Shown: positions 1 through 11,436, counted from the stretch's first letter. The stretch: 64,000 bases of DNA from an uncultured Umboniibacter sp. (GCF_947497555.1 NZ_CANMGY010000009.1:1-64000); one strand, 5' to 3'. Made by a program: numbers and translations. Notes: a model not told the origin generated them from the letters alone.

Positions 1-298
1 TAGGTGAAATTACACGCGATACGGCAGCTCTTAGCCAAAACATCTGACTAGCGACGGGTTACCGCCGTCAAGCAAGGAAACGGATAATAGGGGTCTTCAG
101 AGGTGTCGTCAAACGTTTTTTGTAAATTAGTTACAACCACTTACGAGGAAGTAATCTATTGGTTATTTTTCAAACATAAAACGTAAAAAAGGCGATGAAA
201 TTCATCACCTTTTTTAATGCTAATAATAGCGGCCGCTAAATCACTCGCTTTACTTAGTCAAAAATAACTCAGCAGACTATAAACAGCGTATTTAGCAA
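1..298. other. Window-edge intergenic region
   Basis: No confident gene lies here. A plus-strand reading frame is open from base 3 and stops at TGA 45-47, so it could be the last 14 codons of a gene starting before the window, but 14 codons are too few to identify. The rest is A+T-rich and holds one terminator-like hairpin (185-215) between that possible gene end and the convergent pssA stop. Confidence 0.4.
185..215. terminator. Bidirectional rho-independent terminator downstream of pssA
   Basis: An inverted repeat of the form AAAAAAGGCGATGAA / TTCATCACCTTTTTT, with one mismatch, has an A-run on one side and a T-run on the other, so it can end transcription in both directions. It lies about 85 bases beyond the pssA stop and would also serve a gene entering from the left edge. 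Confidence 0.7.
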
Positions 299-1117
299 TT
301 AATTGCGTTTCAACAACCGTGTAATTGGCCCAGACAGCGCATAACCCGCAAAAATAACCAATAGCGCCAACGCTGGGTTCATAGCCACCACTACAAAGAT
401 CACAACTAACAGTACGATCTTACGGATGGGCACACGACCTTTCAGATCTAAGGTCTTGAAGGAGTTATACTTGAGGTTGGTAATCATCGCCAAGCCTGCA
501 AAGGCGGTAACTACTGCAGCAATCACTTGCACGGCAAAGCTTGTTTCTGCGTCGTAACCAAACCAAACCATTCCCGCAACCAGCGCTGCGGCTGCCGGAC
601 TAGGTAAGCCGGTGAAGTAATTCTTATCTTCAACACCCACCATGGTATTAAAGCGCGCCAAACGAATAGCCGCACAGGCTACATAGATGAAGGTAGCCGC
701 TAAGCCCACCTTACCAAGGCTATGGGTCGCCCAGCTATAGGACACTAATGCGGGCGCAATACCAAAGGAACACATATCCGACAGGCTGTCGTACTGAACA
801 CCAAACTCACTGGTGGTATTAGTCAGGCGGGCAACGCGCCCGTCTAAGCCGTCGAAAATCATCGCAAAGAAGATCGCAATAGCCGCTGTCTCAAACTGAG
901 CATTCATGCCCGAGATTACAGCGTAGTAACCACAGAAGACCGCAGCGGTAGTCAACGCATTCGGAAGCAGAAAGACACCACGATGGCGAACAGGCTTACC
1001 ATCTTCTAGCACCTCTTCCTCATGCTCATCAACCGGGAATATGCCTTCAGCGGCTTCTATTGTCTGCTCAAACGGATCCTTTTCTGAACCATTTGTTTTA
1101 TTAGTTTCGTTGCTCAT
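299..1117 (-). CDS. pssA: CDP-diacylglycerol--serine O-phosphatidyltransferase
   Basis: Transfers phosphatidyl from CDP-diacylglycerol to L-serine, giving phosphatidylserine, the precursor of phosphatidylethanolamine; an inner-membrane enzyme. The CDP-alcohol phosphatidyltransferase signature (DG-x2-AR-x8-G-x3-D-x3-D) is visible from about residue 89 (DGLDGRVAR, then FGVQYDSLSD). Several hydrophobic helices follow an acidic soluble N-terminus of about 45 residues. I chose the ATG at 1117 (272 residues) because AGAGAG sits just upstream. The longer in-frame start at 1156 would begin inside the ilvC terminator hairpin. The gene lies downstream of ilvC as in Pseudomonas relatives, but that terminator separates them, so expression needs readthrough or a promoter in the short gap. 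Confidence 0.93.
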   Translation of the reverse strand: MSNETNKTNGSEKDPFEQTIEAAEGIFPVDEHEEEVLEDGKPVRHRGVFLLPNALTTAAVFCGYYAVISGMNAQFETAAIAIFFAMIFDGLDGRVARLTNTTSEFGVQYDSLSDMCSFGIAPALVSYSWATHSLGKVGLAATFIYVACAAIRLARFNTMVGVEDKNYFTGLPSPAAAALVAGMVWFGYDAETSFAVQVIAAVVTAFAGLAMITNLKYNSFKTLDLKGRVPIRKIVLLVVIFVVVAMNPALALLVIFAGYALSGPITRLLKRN

Positions 1118-1154
1118 ATAACTCTCTATATAACGTCGAGTGTCGTAAGCATAC

Positions 1155-1185
1155 AAAAAACGCGGCTAGTTTGCCGCGTTTTTTT
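1155..1185 (-). terminator. Rho-independent terminator after ilvC
   Basis: AACGCGGC and GCCGCGTT form an 8-bp GC-rich stem with a T-run on the minus strand. It lies about 90 bases past the ilvC stop and about 38 bases before the chosen pssA start, so it probably limits readthrough from the ilv operon into pssA. Confidence 0.8.
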
Positions 1186-1275
1186 ATCAACTCATGGTGA
1201 GCTGAGAGGTTTTAACCCGAATATCATGGTGCGTTAACAGCTAGCTTTACCCAGCAGACAACGTATCCCGCAATA

Positions 1276-2836
<1,561 letters not shown>

Positions 2837-2837
<1 letters not shown>

Positions 2838-4570
2838 TAGGTACGCTCCGTTTTACTAATCCACATGTCCTGCATCGAGCCATTCGGCATGATTTGCATG
2901 GGGTAAACGTGTTCGCTTTGATCAACCACTACGTCGACAAAGATTAACTTATCCTTCTGACTGAACGCCCACTCAAGTGCCGGCGCTAAATCCGCTAACT
3001 TCTCAACGCGAATACCGTCGTGACCATAGGCTCGAGCTAGCGCGATGAAGTCCGGTAGTGAATCAGCATAAGTACTCGCAGAGTATCTACTTGAGTACTG
3101 CATATCCTGCCACTGGCGAACCATACCTAACGCTGAGTTATTCAGATTGATAATCTTGACCGGCAAGTTGTAGTGCGTACAGGTAGCCAGCTCCTGAATA
3201 TTCATCTGAATGGAACCCTCACCCGTTACTACGGCGATGTCGCGCTCAGGAAATGCTAACTTCGCACCCATGCCTGCCGGCAAACCGAAGCCCATGGTGC
3301 CCAAGCCGCCTGAGTTGATCCACTGGCGCGGTTCCTTAAACTGATAATATTGCGCCGCGAACATTTGGTGCTGACCAACGTCAGACGTCACAATGGCGTC
3401 GCCGTTAGTTGCCTTATACAACGCCTTGATCACTTCCTGCGGCTTAATTGGGCCGTTGGGTTGCTGGTCGTAGTTCGGCTGGCGATAAATACTGTACTGG
3501 CTGCGCCATTTTTCAATGCGTGCCCACCAATCACTCAAGTCGACTTGCTCAATCTCAGTGCTGTGATAGATCTCCAGCGCGTCCGATAATACTGACTTAA
3601 CCGGCCCGACAATCGGTACGTCGGCGGTGATGGTTTTTGAAATGGACGCTGGATCAATATCAATATGAACGATCTTCGCGAACGGGCAGAACTTATCGGG
3701 GGTATTAGTAACCCGGTCATCGAAACGGGCACCCACTGCGAAAATTAAATCCGCATGGTGCATGGCATTGTTGGCTTCAACTGTGCCGTGCATGCCCAAC
3801 ATGCCGATAAACTGCTCATCATTACCCGGGAAAGCACCCAAGCCCATGAGCGTATTGGTTACTGGTGCGCCACATAATCTGGCCAGCTCGGTCAATTCAG
3901 CCGAAGCTTGACCTAGAATCACGCCACCACCGGAGTAGATGACCGGACGCTTTGCGGCCTTCAATAATTTAACGGCCTTACGAATCTGCCCTAAGTGACC
4001 CTTTTGAATAGGGTTATAGGAGCGCATCTTCACTTCTGCCGGATACTCGAACGGATAGGTCTTTTCTGGGTGACACATATCCTTGGGAATATCCACAACT
4101 ACCGGGCCAGGCCGGCCGCTGCTCGCGATGTAAAAAGCCTTCTTAATAGTCTCTGGAATATCTTCGGTCTTAGTGACCAAAAAGCTATGTTTTACGATTG
4201 GCCGCGAAACACCCACCATATCGGTTTCCTGGAAGGCATCGTCGCCAATCAGATGACTTTGCACCTGACCCGAGATCACCACCATAGGAATAGAATCCAT
4301 ATAGGCCGTAGCAATACCGGTAATCGCATTAGTAGCACCGGGACCTGAGGTGACTAGCACCACACCTGGCTTACCGGTAGTACGGGCGAAGCCATCGGCA
4401 GCGTGCGTAGCAGCCTGCTCATGGCGAACCAATACGTGTTCAATCTTGTCCTGTCGGAAAATGGCATCGTAAATATGTAGTGCTGAACCGCCTGGGTAGC
4501 CGAAGATAACTTCAACGCCCTCGTTCTGAAGCGATTTAACTAGCATGTCTCCGCCGTTAAGCATTTCCAC
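2837..4570 (-). CDS. ilvI: Acetolactate synthase large (catalytic) subunit
   Basis: Thiamine diphosphate and FAD enzyme that condenses two pyruvates, or pyruvate and 2-ketobutyrate, to acetohydroxy acids; first common step of branched-chain amino acid synthesis. The 577 residues contain the catalytic glutamate region ([13 protein letters not shown]), the FAD/central domain and the ThDP motif near residues 438-467. That motif reads GEGS rather than the general GDGS, followed by the usual NN. The start is GTG at 4570 after AAGGGG; its MEML opening matches E. coli IlvI. A long untranslated stretch precedes it (see 4571-5059). Confidence 0.96.
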
Positions 4571-5059
4571 GTTGTTTCCCCTTAGGAATGCAGCATAAAT
4601 TTTGGCGCTTGTGGAACGCAGCGGATAAAAACTCGACGTGCTTGAGCCAGACTCAAGACTGATAGCAGATTTCCTTCCGACCCTGCGTGGTACACAAGAG
4701 GCCTTTCAGCAGATGCAAATATACATGCACCTGTGGGTTCGCTAGATAGCTCATGGTAAAGCTAAAAATCCCTGCACACTTTCGCGCTCACGGAAAAACG
4801 AATCCCTTGTGCTCATTGTCGTCGAGGAGCGCTCAATGTCAATGAAGGCAAGTACAAAAAATGAGCTTTTTTCATGGTTATTTAGAATTGGGTGCATAAC
4901 CTTCGCTTATAGCATTAAATAGGTTGCTGTAATTGGCGAGTTTTATGCAGGTTTTCGACGAGGAGCAGACGAATTGGACAGCGCAATGACTAGAACTCCC
5001 CAGACGGATTTTTTCACACTTGACGTGTTAGTCACAACGTTAGTTTTCGAGCACTATAT
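4571..5059. other. Long intergenic region upstream of ilvI; possible leader
   Basis: About 490 bases without a convincing gene. On the minus strand an extended -10-like sequence (TGC then TATAAG, 4906-4914) would start a transcript near 4899, about 330 bases before ilvI. Just inside that transcript is a 20-codon ORF (4875 down to 4813) with four leucine (TTG) codons, but it has no clear ribosome-binding site and no isoleucine or valine codons. A weak GCACA/TGTGC inverted repeat with a nearby T-run follows. This could be an attenuation-type leader or a plain long 5' region with regulator sites; the sequence does not decide. Confidence 0.35.
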
Positions 5060-5094
5060 AAAAAAATCCCGACGCTAGCTTTCACTAGGTCGGG
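5060..5094 (-). terminator. Rho-independent terminator after clpB
   Basis: On the minus strand CCCGACCTAG pairs imperfectly with CTAGCGTCGGG and is followed by a run of seven T. It lies about 30 bases downstream of the clpB stop. Confidence 0.85.
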
Positions 5095-5122
5095 CATTAG
5101 GGGAGTACTGTTAAGGGTAAGT

Positions 5123-7717
5123 TTAATGCGCTATTGCTACGGGTTTATTACTAAACACCAACTGATCGTTCTCAACCGTGGTGTAAATCACATCACCGGG
5201 CAGGAAGTCTCCGCGAAGAATGCGTTCTGCCAACTGATTCTCAACCAATTGTTGAACGGCTCGCTTAAGTGGTCGTGCGCCATAGACTGGGTCATAGCCT
5301 GCATCCACAATTTTTGTCATCGCCGCTTCGCTCAATTCAATATTCAACTCACGCTCACCAAGACGCTTACGTAGGTGATCTAACTGAATATCGGCAATGC
5401 CGGCAATCTGATCCTTCGCCAACGAGCCGAATACCACGGTTTCGTCAATACGGTTCAGGAACTCTGGGCGGAAATGCGTTGATACTACGCCCATTACCGC
5501 TTCCTTAATTGCTTCGTAGCCTTCATCGCGCTTAGCTTGAATAAGATCCGAGCCCAAGTTTGATGTCATCACTACTACCGTGTTCGAGAAATCAACCGTT
5601 CGACCCTGACCATCCGTTAAGCGGCCATCGTCAAGCACCTGTAATAGGATATTAAAAACATCGGGGTGCGCTTTCTCCACCTCATCCAGCAAAATAACTG
5701 AGTAGGGCTTTCGACGCACCGCTTCCGTGAGGTAACCACCCTCTTCATAGCCTACATAGCCAGGGGGAGCACCAAGTAGACGAGCGACTGAATGCTTCTC
5801 CATAAACTCGGACATATCAATGCGAACCATGGCATCGGGCGAATCGAATAGGAACTCCGCGAGTGTTTTACACAGCTCGGTTTTACCCACACCTGTTGGC
5901 CCTAGGAATAGGAACGAACCATTGGGACGGTTCGGATCCGATAGGCCGGCACGTGAACGGCGAATGGCATTCGATACCGCAACCACGGCCTGCTCCTGAC
6001 CTACCACGCGCTGATGTAAGAGTCCCTCCATCGCTAGTAGTTTATCGCGTTCGCCTTCCATCATTTTACTAATTGGAATACCGGTCCAGCGTGAGACCAC
6101 TTCGGCCACCTCTTCCTCGGTAACCTTATTACGTAATAGCGTGTTTTCTACGCCCTGTTCTTCGCGCTCGGTGGCATCTTTCAGCCGAGCCTCCAAGGCT
6201 GGAATAACGCCGTACTGCAGCTCACTCATCTTTGCTAGATCGCCGGCTCGGCCCGCAGCTTCTAAATCTAAGCGTGCCTGCTCAAGTTCTGTTTTCACCT
6301 GTTGAGCGCCCTGAAGTGTGGTCTTTTCAGCCACCCAAACAGCATTGAGGTCAGCGTATTCGACTTCCAATTCTTTGATGTTGGCATCCAGATCCGCCAA
6401 ACGCTGCTTAGAGGCTCTGTCCTCTTCCTTCTTAATGGCCTCGCGCTCAATTTTTAGCTGAATTAATCGACGATCAAGCTTATCCATTGATTCCGGCTTG
6501 GAGTCAATCTCCATCCGGATACGGCTGGCCGCTTCGTCGATTAGATCGATCGCTTTGTCCGGTAGCTGTCGGTCCGTAATATAGCGCTGACTGAGCTTCG
6601 TTGCGGCGATAATTGCACTATCGCGAATATCGACACCGTGGTGCACTTCATAGCGCTCCTTCAGACCACGGAGAATCGCAATGGTGTCTTCCTCGGTAGG
6701 TTCATCTACCAGTACTTTCTGGAAGCGACGCTCCAACGCAGCATCCTTTTCTACAAATTGACGATATTCATTCAGCGTCGTTGCACCCACACAGTGCAGT
6801 TCACCACGAGCCAATGCCGGTTTCAGCATGTTGCCCGCATCCATAGCTCCTTCGGCTTTACCGGCACCAACCATGGTATGAAGTTCATCAATGAATAGAA
6901 TCACCTGCCCTTCCTGCTTTTTAAGATCAGTCAGCACTGCCTTGAGTCGTTCTTCAAAGTCACCACGGAACTTAGCCCCCGCCAATAGCGCAGCCAGATC
7001 TAGTGACAACAATCGCTTGCCCTTTACGCCCTCAGGTACTTCACCGTTAACGATGCGCTGTGCCAAACCTTCCGCAATGGCGGTTTTACCTACACCCGGC
7101 TCACCAATGAGAACGGGGTTGTTTTTGGTGCGGCGCTGCAGTACTTGGATAGTGCGACGAATCTCATCGTCTCGGCCAATCACGGGATCAAGTTTGCCCG
7201 TCTCGGCAAGTTCGGTCAGATCAACCGTATATTTATCTAGCGCCTGGCGCTGATCTTCTGCGTTTTCGTCCATGACGCGCTCTCCTCCGCGAACCTGCTG
7301 CACAACCGCTTCGAGTTGCTGCAAGTTAACTGATTTTTTAAGTAGCTTGGCTACCTCGTCGCTGCCGTCAAATAGAGCCAGTAACAGGGTTTCTACCGCG
7401 ACAAAATCATCGCCCATCGCCTGCATACGACGATCAACTAAATTGAAGGCGCGGCTTAGATTCTGGGACAGACTGATGTCGCCCGTGTTGTTGGTTAGGG
7501 TTGCCTGCTTGTCTACCAGCGCTAAAGCCGCTTTGCGCAGAGCAATCGTATCGGCATTCGCCGATGCAAGTAGTTTGGCGGCCGTTTTGTCGCTTTGGTC
7601 CAATAGCGCTATTAAGAGGTGGCTGGTATCAATGGCGGCGTGATTTCGGCCAGCAGCCAACGATTGCGCATCGGCAATAATAGCTTGGGTATTGCGAGTA
7701 AATTTGTCTGGGCGCAT
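5123..7717 (-). CDS. clpB: ATP-dependent disaggregase ClpB (Hsp100)
   Basis: Hexameric AAA+ chaperone that, with DnaK-DnaJ-GrpE, threads and rescues aggregated proteins after heat stress. About 864 residues, the normal length. An N-terminal Clp repeat domain comes first, then NBD1 with Walker [10 protein letters not shown] (around 200), a coiled-coil middle domain (about 400-520), and NBD2 with Walker [10 protein letters not shown] (around 600) and a sensor-2 GARPLKR motif. The ATG at 7717 (MRPDKF) was preferred over 7726 because AAGGATGG is correctly spaced for it and it matches the family start. A sigma-32-type promoter lies just upstream, so heat-shock control is expected. Confidence 0.97.
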   Translation of the reverse strand: MRPDKFTRNTQAIIADAQSLAAGRNHAAIDTSHLLIALLDQSDKTAAKLLASANADTIALRKAALALVDKQATLTNNTGDISLSQNLSRAFNLVDRRMQAMGDDFVAVETLLLALFDGSDEVAKLLKKSVNLQQLEAVVQQVRGGERVMDENAEDQRQALDKYTVDLTELAETGKLDPVIGRDDEIRRTIQVLQRRTKNNPVLIGEPGVGKTAIAEGLAQRIVNGEVPEGVKGKRLLSLDLAALLAGAKFRGDFEERLKAVLTDLKKQEGQVILFIDELHTMVGAGKAEGAMDAGNMLKPALARGELHCVGATTLNEYRQFVEKDAALERRFQKVLVDEPTEEDTIAILRGLKERYEVHHGVDIRDSAIIAATKLSQRYITDRQLPDKAIDLIDEAASRIRMEIDSKPESMDKLDRRLIQLKIEREAIKKEEDRASKQRLADLDANIKELEVEYADLNAVWVAEKTTLQGAQQVKTELEQARLDLEAAGRAGDLAKMSELQYGVIPALEARLKDATEREEQGVENTLLRNKVTEEEVAEVVSRWTGIPISKMMEGERDKLLAMEGLLHQRVVGQEQAVVAVSNAIRRSRAGLSDPNRPNGSFLFLGPTGVGKTELCKTLAEFLFDSPDAMVRIDMSEFMEKHSVARLLGAPPGYVGYEEGGYLTEAVRRKPYSVILLDEVEKAHPDVFNILLQVLDDGRLTDGQGRTVDFSNTVVVMTSNLGSDLIQAKRDEGYEAIKEAVMGVVSTHFRPEFLNRIDETVVFGSLAKDQIAGIADIQLDHLRKRLGERELNIELSEAAMTKIVDAGYDPVYGARPLKRAVQQLVENQLAERILRGDFLPGDVIYTTVENDQLVFSNKPVAIAH

Positions 7718-7752
7718 GTTTTCCATCCTTAAAATGTTTGCCTGTTAAAGGA

Positions 7753-7781
7753 TAGATGAGGTCGTTATTTTATTTTTCAAG
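7753..7781 (-). promoter_or_regulatory. Sigma-32 (heat-shock) promoter of clpB
   Basis: Read on the minus strand, CTTGAA (7776-7781), a 14-base spacer and CCTCATCTA (7753-7761) match the RpoH consensus CTTGAA-N13-15-CCCCATnTA with one mismatch. It sits about 35 bases before the clpB start, consistent with the known heat-shock control of clpB. Confidence 0.85.
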
Positions 7782-7854
7782 GCATAAAAGACAAATAAAC
7801 AATTATTTATGGCAAAAAGGCCATATTAATCATTCTAGTGGGAAAGTTACTGCG

Positions 7855-8604
7855 CTAATTGGCGGGAGGACCAACGACCGTTGCAAGTCGCTTACTTGTT
7901 TTATGGCGTCGATAACTAAAAAAACAAGGGTCGAGTGCGGTACAGAACTGACTTTGCTTAATTTTTACGCCAAGAGATGCTAGTTGATGCTGTGCTAAAC
8001 CGGCTAAATCGGCTCGCAGATGCTCGCTGCCATCCTCTTGAAAGTAGCCACTGAGATCTTCACGCCACTTCTTTTCAAACTCAGTGCGAAAGCTCAGAGG
8101 AACTTGATACTCAGGCTGCGATATCGCTGGGCCAATATAGGCGTGCAGTGTCTCGGTACTAAAGGTTTTAACGGCGTTACTAAGAATACCATTCACTAAG
8201 CCCCGCCAACCAGCGTGGACCGCTGCATATTGTGTACCGCACTCACTATAGAGAATTACCGGTAGGCAATCTGCCGTGAGTACCGCAAGGGTTGCCCTTT
8301 GCTCGTTTTTGTCTGGACTGGCATGGGTGAATAGGCCGTCGACGGTTGGGGGGTGGGCTGCGCTTGTAGAAGGTCCGATGGATTGCTCTGTGTTAACGAA
8401 CGGCTCAGCAACCACTTCAGCCAAATCTGTGGCGTGTACTTGGTTCATCCAGTGAATAGGACTGTGCCAATTTTTTGCAATCTTCGCTCGGTTGGCATTG
8501 ACGCACACCGGATCGTCGCCGGTGTGTAGCGCCATATTGCCGTCATCTGCCTCACTCACACCAATTAGTAGCGGTGAGGCAGTGGCTAGGCGAATCAACC
8601 TCAA
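7855..8604 (-). CDS. pgeF: Peptidoglycan editing factor / YfiH-type laccase-domain protein
   Basis: Family once called polyphenol oxidase or laccase-domain proteins; E. coli PgeF corrects wrongly incorporated residues in muropeptide precursors, and other members act on purine nucleosides. The 249 residues carry the family motifs NQVHATDL, TADCLPV, AAVHAGWRG and a C-terminal DPCFFSYRR, giving the Cys/His metal or catalytic set. The start at 8604 is TTG and overlaps the rluD stop by four bases (TTGA), so translation is probably coupled. Its position between rluD and clpB is conserved in Pseudomonas. The exact start is less certain than the identity. Confidence 0.9.
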   Translation of the reverse strand: MRLIRLATASPLLIGVSEADDGNMALHTGDDPVCVNANRAKIAKNWHSPIHWMNQVHATDLAEVVAEPFVNTEQSIGPSTSAAHPPTVDGLFTHASPDKNEQRATLAVLTADCLPVILYSECGTQYAAVHAGWRGLVNGILSNAVKTFSTETLHAYIGPAISQPEYQVPLSFRTEFEKKWREDLSGYFQEDGSEHLRADLAGLAQHQLASLGVKIKQSQFCTALDPCFFSYRRHKTSKRLATVVGPPAN

Positions 8605-9557
8605 GCGGGGTCTTCCGCTTTGATGATCGCTAACAGATGCGCCATGTCATCGGGTAGCGGTACTTCCCACTCCATTTGATCACCCGTTTCCGGATGGATG
8701 AGCTCCAAGGCTTTGGCATGAAGGGCTTGACGCGGAAAATTACGTAAGGTGTCCAGCAGCAAGTCGGAGGCACCGGCAGGTACTTTTTGACGGCCCGCAT
8801 AGGTTGCGTCACCCACCAGCGGAAAACGTAAGTGAGACATGTGCACACGAATTTGATGCGTTCGACCCGTTTCAAGCTTCACCCGCACGTGAGTGTGATG
8901 GCCAAAACGTTTGAGAACACGATAGTGGGTGATGGCTTCTTTACCGCCACTTCTAACCACGGCCATCTTTTGTCGCGCTTTCGGATGCCGGCCAATTTGC
9001 GATTCGACCACACCACCCCCGGTCATGGTACCCATGGTAATAGCCTCATACTCGCGCCCTACGGTTCGATCATGTAATTGCTTAACCAGATCCGCATGAG
9101 CGGTTAATGACTTCGCCACGACCATCAAACCGGTAGTGTCTTTATCTAGACGATGGACAATCCCAGCGCGTGGCAGTGCCGCACAATCAGGGGCGTGGTG
9201 AAGAATGGCATTCAACAGGGTTCCGTCACGGTTACCGGCCGCGGGATGCACAACAATGCCCGCCTCTTTGTTGATTACTAACAGGTGCTCGTCTTCATAG
9301 ACCACATCTAACGGAATATCTTCGGGCTGATGATCGGAATCAGCCTCAAGTTGGACTGCTAAGGTCAAAATGCTTTCGACATAGACCTTCTCTTTGGCCT
9401 TCATCGGATTACCATCCACGACCAATTCGCCACTTTTTATCCAGGTTTGTAGTCGCGCTCGCGAATAATCGGGGAACAAAGCCGCTGCAACGTGGTCGAA
9501 ACGTTTACCGCTAAGGTCGCTGGGAACTACTTTTGTTGCGCTTATCGTCTCTAACAT
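8601..9557 (-). CDS. rluD: 23S rRNA pseudouridine(1911/1915/1917) synthase RluD
   Basis: Converts three uridines in helix 69 of 23S rRNA to pseudouridine, needed for normal 50S function. The 318-residue product has an N-terminal S4 RNA-binding domain (about 18-75) and the RluA-type catalytic domain with the HRLDKDTTGL motif, where Asp138 is the expected catalytic residue. The C-terminal RTHQIRVHM motif is also present. It is divergent from bamD across a 100-base A+T-rich gap, the arrangement seen in E. coli and Pseudomonas, and is followed by the overlapping pgeF. Confidence 0.95.
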   Translation of the reverse strand: MLETISATKVVPSDLSGKRFDHVAAALFPDYSRARLQTWIKSGELVVDGNPMKAKEKVYVESILTLAVQLEADSDHQPEDIPLDVVYEDEHLLVINKEAGIVVHPAAGNRDGTLLNAILHHAPDCAALPRAGIVHRLDKDTTGLMVVAKSLTAHADLVKQLHDRTVGREYEAITMGTMTGGGVVESQIGRHPKARQKMAVVRSGGKEAITHYRVLKRFGHHTHVRVKLETGRTHQIRVHMSHLRFPLVGDATYAGRQKVPAGASDLLLDTLRNFPRQALHAKALELIHPETGDQMEWEVPLPDDMAHLLAIIKAEDPA

Positions 9558-9659
9558 AAGTTTTTTCCAAAAAGGTTTCTGCCAGTAAGTGCTTATGGTT
9601 AAATACTGGCCTATTAAATATAAAGATAACCGTTTTTTTTCGTTGGGAGTTAAATTGTA

Positions 9660-10562
9660 ATGAGCCTGTTCAGAATTGCTGGCCTTTCACTAATAGTGTT
9701 GTTGTCGGCCTGCTCGAGTACAGAAGACCAAGAAACTTCCGAACAACAGTTGTACACGTCTATTCAAGGTAGTTTGCGCGCATCTCAGTGGGATGCTGCT
9801 ATTTCTAAGCTTCACCGTATTGAATCTGAGTACCCGTTCGGTAGTTTCGCAGAACAAGCACAACTAGAATTAGTGTACGCATATTATCAAAGTAATGAGC
9901 CAGATGCTGCCATTAGTGCGGCTGATCGTTTTATTCGCCTTCACCCACTGCATGAGAAAGTCGACTATGCCTACTACATGCGTGGCTTAGCGGCATTTAC
10001 CCAGAGTCAGAGTGTGATTGAACGCTTTATGCCTACGGATATCACCCAGCGTGATCCCGGAGCCGCGCGTGAGAGTTTCAACTACTTTAAGCAGTTGACA
10101 GACCGCTACCCTGAAAGTATTTACGCTTGGGATGCCACCCAACGAATGATCTATCTGCGTAACGTTCTAGCTCGTTACGAGCTGCATGTCGCGAACTACT
10201 ACTTTACTCGCGGTGCGTATGTAGCCGCGCTGCGTCGTGGCCAGTTTGTATTGGAAAATTTTCCCAGCACTCCAGCTGTGCCGGATGCTCTAGCGACAGT
10301 CATTCAAGCGTATCACTTACTTGATATGAATGACTTAGCGGATGAGAACCTTGCAGTACTGAGTCTGAATTACCCCAATTACCCGCTGCTTGATGACGAC
10401 GGGCAACTTCAACTGGCAAAGAATCGTGGCGCTAACCAGCGTTCTTGGATCAACCAATTAACGTTCGGCTTAGCGGATCGTCCAGAACCCCCCGGCTTTG
10501 ATACGCGTATTGATGGCGAGTTTGAGCGAGACTGGGACGAAGCAACCCCCCAGCCGAACTAA
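9660..10562 (+). CDS. bamD: Outer membrane assembly lipoprotein BamD
   Basis: Essential lipoprotein of the BAM complex that inserts beta-barrel proteins into the outer membrane. The signal peptide ends in the lipobox LSAC, with Cys18 as the lipidation site. It is followed by TPR-like helical repeats (for example the regions around LELVYAYYQ and YAYYMRGLAAF) typical of BamD/ComL. The 300 residues exceed the roughly 245 of E. coli because of a longer C-terminal tail. GGGAG lies 11 bases before the ATG. The gene has its own terminator and stands alone, divergent from rluD. Confidence 0.93.
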   Translation: MSLFRIAGLSLIVLLSACSSTEDQETSEQQLYTSIQGSLRASQWDAAISKLHRIESEYPFGSFAEQAQLELVYAYYQSNEPDAAISAADRFIRLHPLHEKVDYAYYMRGLAAFTQSQSVIERFMPTDITQRDPGAARESFNYFKQLTDRYPESIYAWDATQRMIYLRNVLARYELHVANYYFTRGAYVAALRRGQFVLENFPSTPAVPDALATVIQAYHLLDMNDLADENLAVLSLNYPNYPLLDDDGQLQLAKNRGANQRSWINQLTFGLADRPEPPGFDTRIDGEFERDWDEATPQPN

Positions 10563-10571
10563 TCGGCCCAT

Positions 10572-10601
10572 AAAAAAACGAGCCTAGCGCTCGTTTTTTT
10601 T
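10572..10601. terminator. Terminator after bamD
   Basis: A-run, ACGAGC, five-base loop, GCTCGT, then eight T. It begins about 10 bases past the bamD stop and can act on both strands. Confidence 0.88.
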
Positions 10602-10620
10602 GGCCTGCGTTTTGGGGCCC

Positions 10621-10668
10621 GCAATTAGGGGTCGGGAGTTTTGGGGTCGGGTACATAACTTTATTATC
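10621..10668 (+). repeat. Repeat element, left copies 1a and 1b
   Basis: Two adjacent matches to the core TTAGGGGTCGGG / TTGGGGTCGGGTACATAA. The first (10621-10637) is cut short after GGTCGGGA; the second (10639-10660) runs on to GTACATAACTTT. Related copies occur at 10691 and, inverted, at 11394 and 11461. Confidence 0.75.
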
Positions 10669-10690
10669 GCGCAGGGCGATGGTGGCGGTG

Positions 10691-10725
10691 GATGCAATTA
10701 GGGGTCGGGTACATACCCGTAGACC
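10691..10725 (+). repeat. Repeat element, left copy 2, with hairpin
   Basis: GATGCAATTAGGGGTCGGGT continues into ACATACCCGTAGACC, so GGTCGGGT (10703-10710) can pair imperfectly with ACCCGTAGACC (10715-10725) as a hairpin around the conserved ACAT. Same orientation as the copies at 10621-10668. Confidence 0.75.
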
Positions 10726-10749
10726 GAGCTTGAATGAACTACCTAAACG

Positions 10750-11286
10750 TTACCAATAGCCGGGATCACTCAACGCTTCAATACAACTAGGCCGCTGATC
10801 CACCTTAGGTATTTCGCCTTCCGTCAACGACTGGCACAACCAGCCTTCGGGATGACTCATTGGCACCGGCGCTGGGATCTGCGCTTCTGGGATTTGTTGA
10901 AACCCCATCTTTGAGTAGTAGCTTGGATCGCCGTAGGTAAACACCAGCTCCACAGTGCCCTGTTTCAATTGTTCCAAGCCAAAATTGATTAATCCCTGTC
11001 CAACTCCTTTACCTTGGTAACTAGGAGAAACCGCCACGGGCGAGAGAATATAGGCGTTGATAGTAGGCGTGAAGTACATCTTGCTGAAGATGATAGCGCC
11101 AACAAGCGTGTCATTATCAAAAGCGACTAAGGGTATGAGTTCTGTCTCTGCTGTGATGGTTAACATGTTGTTAACTAGCTCACCAATAACTTGGCCCTCG
11201 GCCTCGCCCTCGGAAGCTCCGAACGTTTGCTCATAGAGTGCGATGACATCATCTTTTTGATCGTGGGTGTAATATTTAAATTGCAT
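10750..11286 (-). CDS. GNAT-family N-acetyltransferase
   Basis: Predicted to move an acetyl group from acetyl-CoA to an unidentified amine. The 178 residues show the GNAT acetyl-CoA loop as YQGKGVGQGLINFGLEQLK (about 95-113), preceded by the beta-4 strand LSPVAVSPSYQ, and a later FTYGDPSYYSKMGFQ segment typical of the YhbS-like subgroup. The gene stands alone between bamD and nadE and interrupts the otherwise Pseudomonas-like bamD-pilS order. It is bracketed by inverted copies of a GGGGTCGGGTACATA repeat, which suggests arrival as a cassette. The substrate cannot be inferred. Confidence 0.85.
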   Translation of the reverse strand: MQFKYYTHDQKDDVIALYEQTFGASEGEAEGQVIGELVNNMLTITAETELIPLVAFDNDTLVGAIIFSKMYFTPTINAYILSPVAVSPSYQGKGVGQGLINFGLEQLKQGTVELVFTYGDPSYYSKMGFQQIPEAQIPAPVPMSHPEGWLCQSLTEGEIPKVDQRPSCIEALSDPGYW

Positions 11287-11393
11287 TGATGAACACTCTA
11301 TCCGACAGCATGTGCGTCTAACGTTAGCTTGAACCGAGAAAGATTGCTATTGATCCGAACTTATAGGGAGCGGAGACGCCGAGGCGTGAATAG

Positions 11394-11436
11394 CTTATGT
11401 ACCCGACCCCTAATTGCATTCGGTCCCCAATTACAC
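11394..11436 (-). repeat. Repeat element, right copy 1 (inverted)
   Basis: CTTATGTACCCGACCCCTAA, then TTGCATT, is the reverse complement of the left copies. A further degenerate piece (GGTCCCCAATTACAC) follows at 11422-11436. Confidence 0.75.

Noticed and set aside
3-47. C-terminal end of a gene entering from the left
   Set aside because: Only 14 codons are visible and no family can be recognised; noted under the edge region but not called as a gene.
7272-7643. 123-codon plus-strand ORF inside clpB
   Set aside because: Antisense shadow of the ClpB N-domain; Ser/Arg-rich composition typical of reverse reading of a coding frame.
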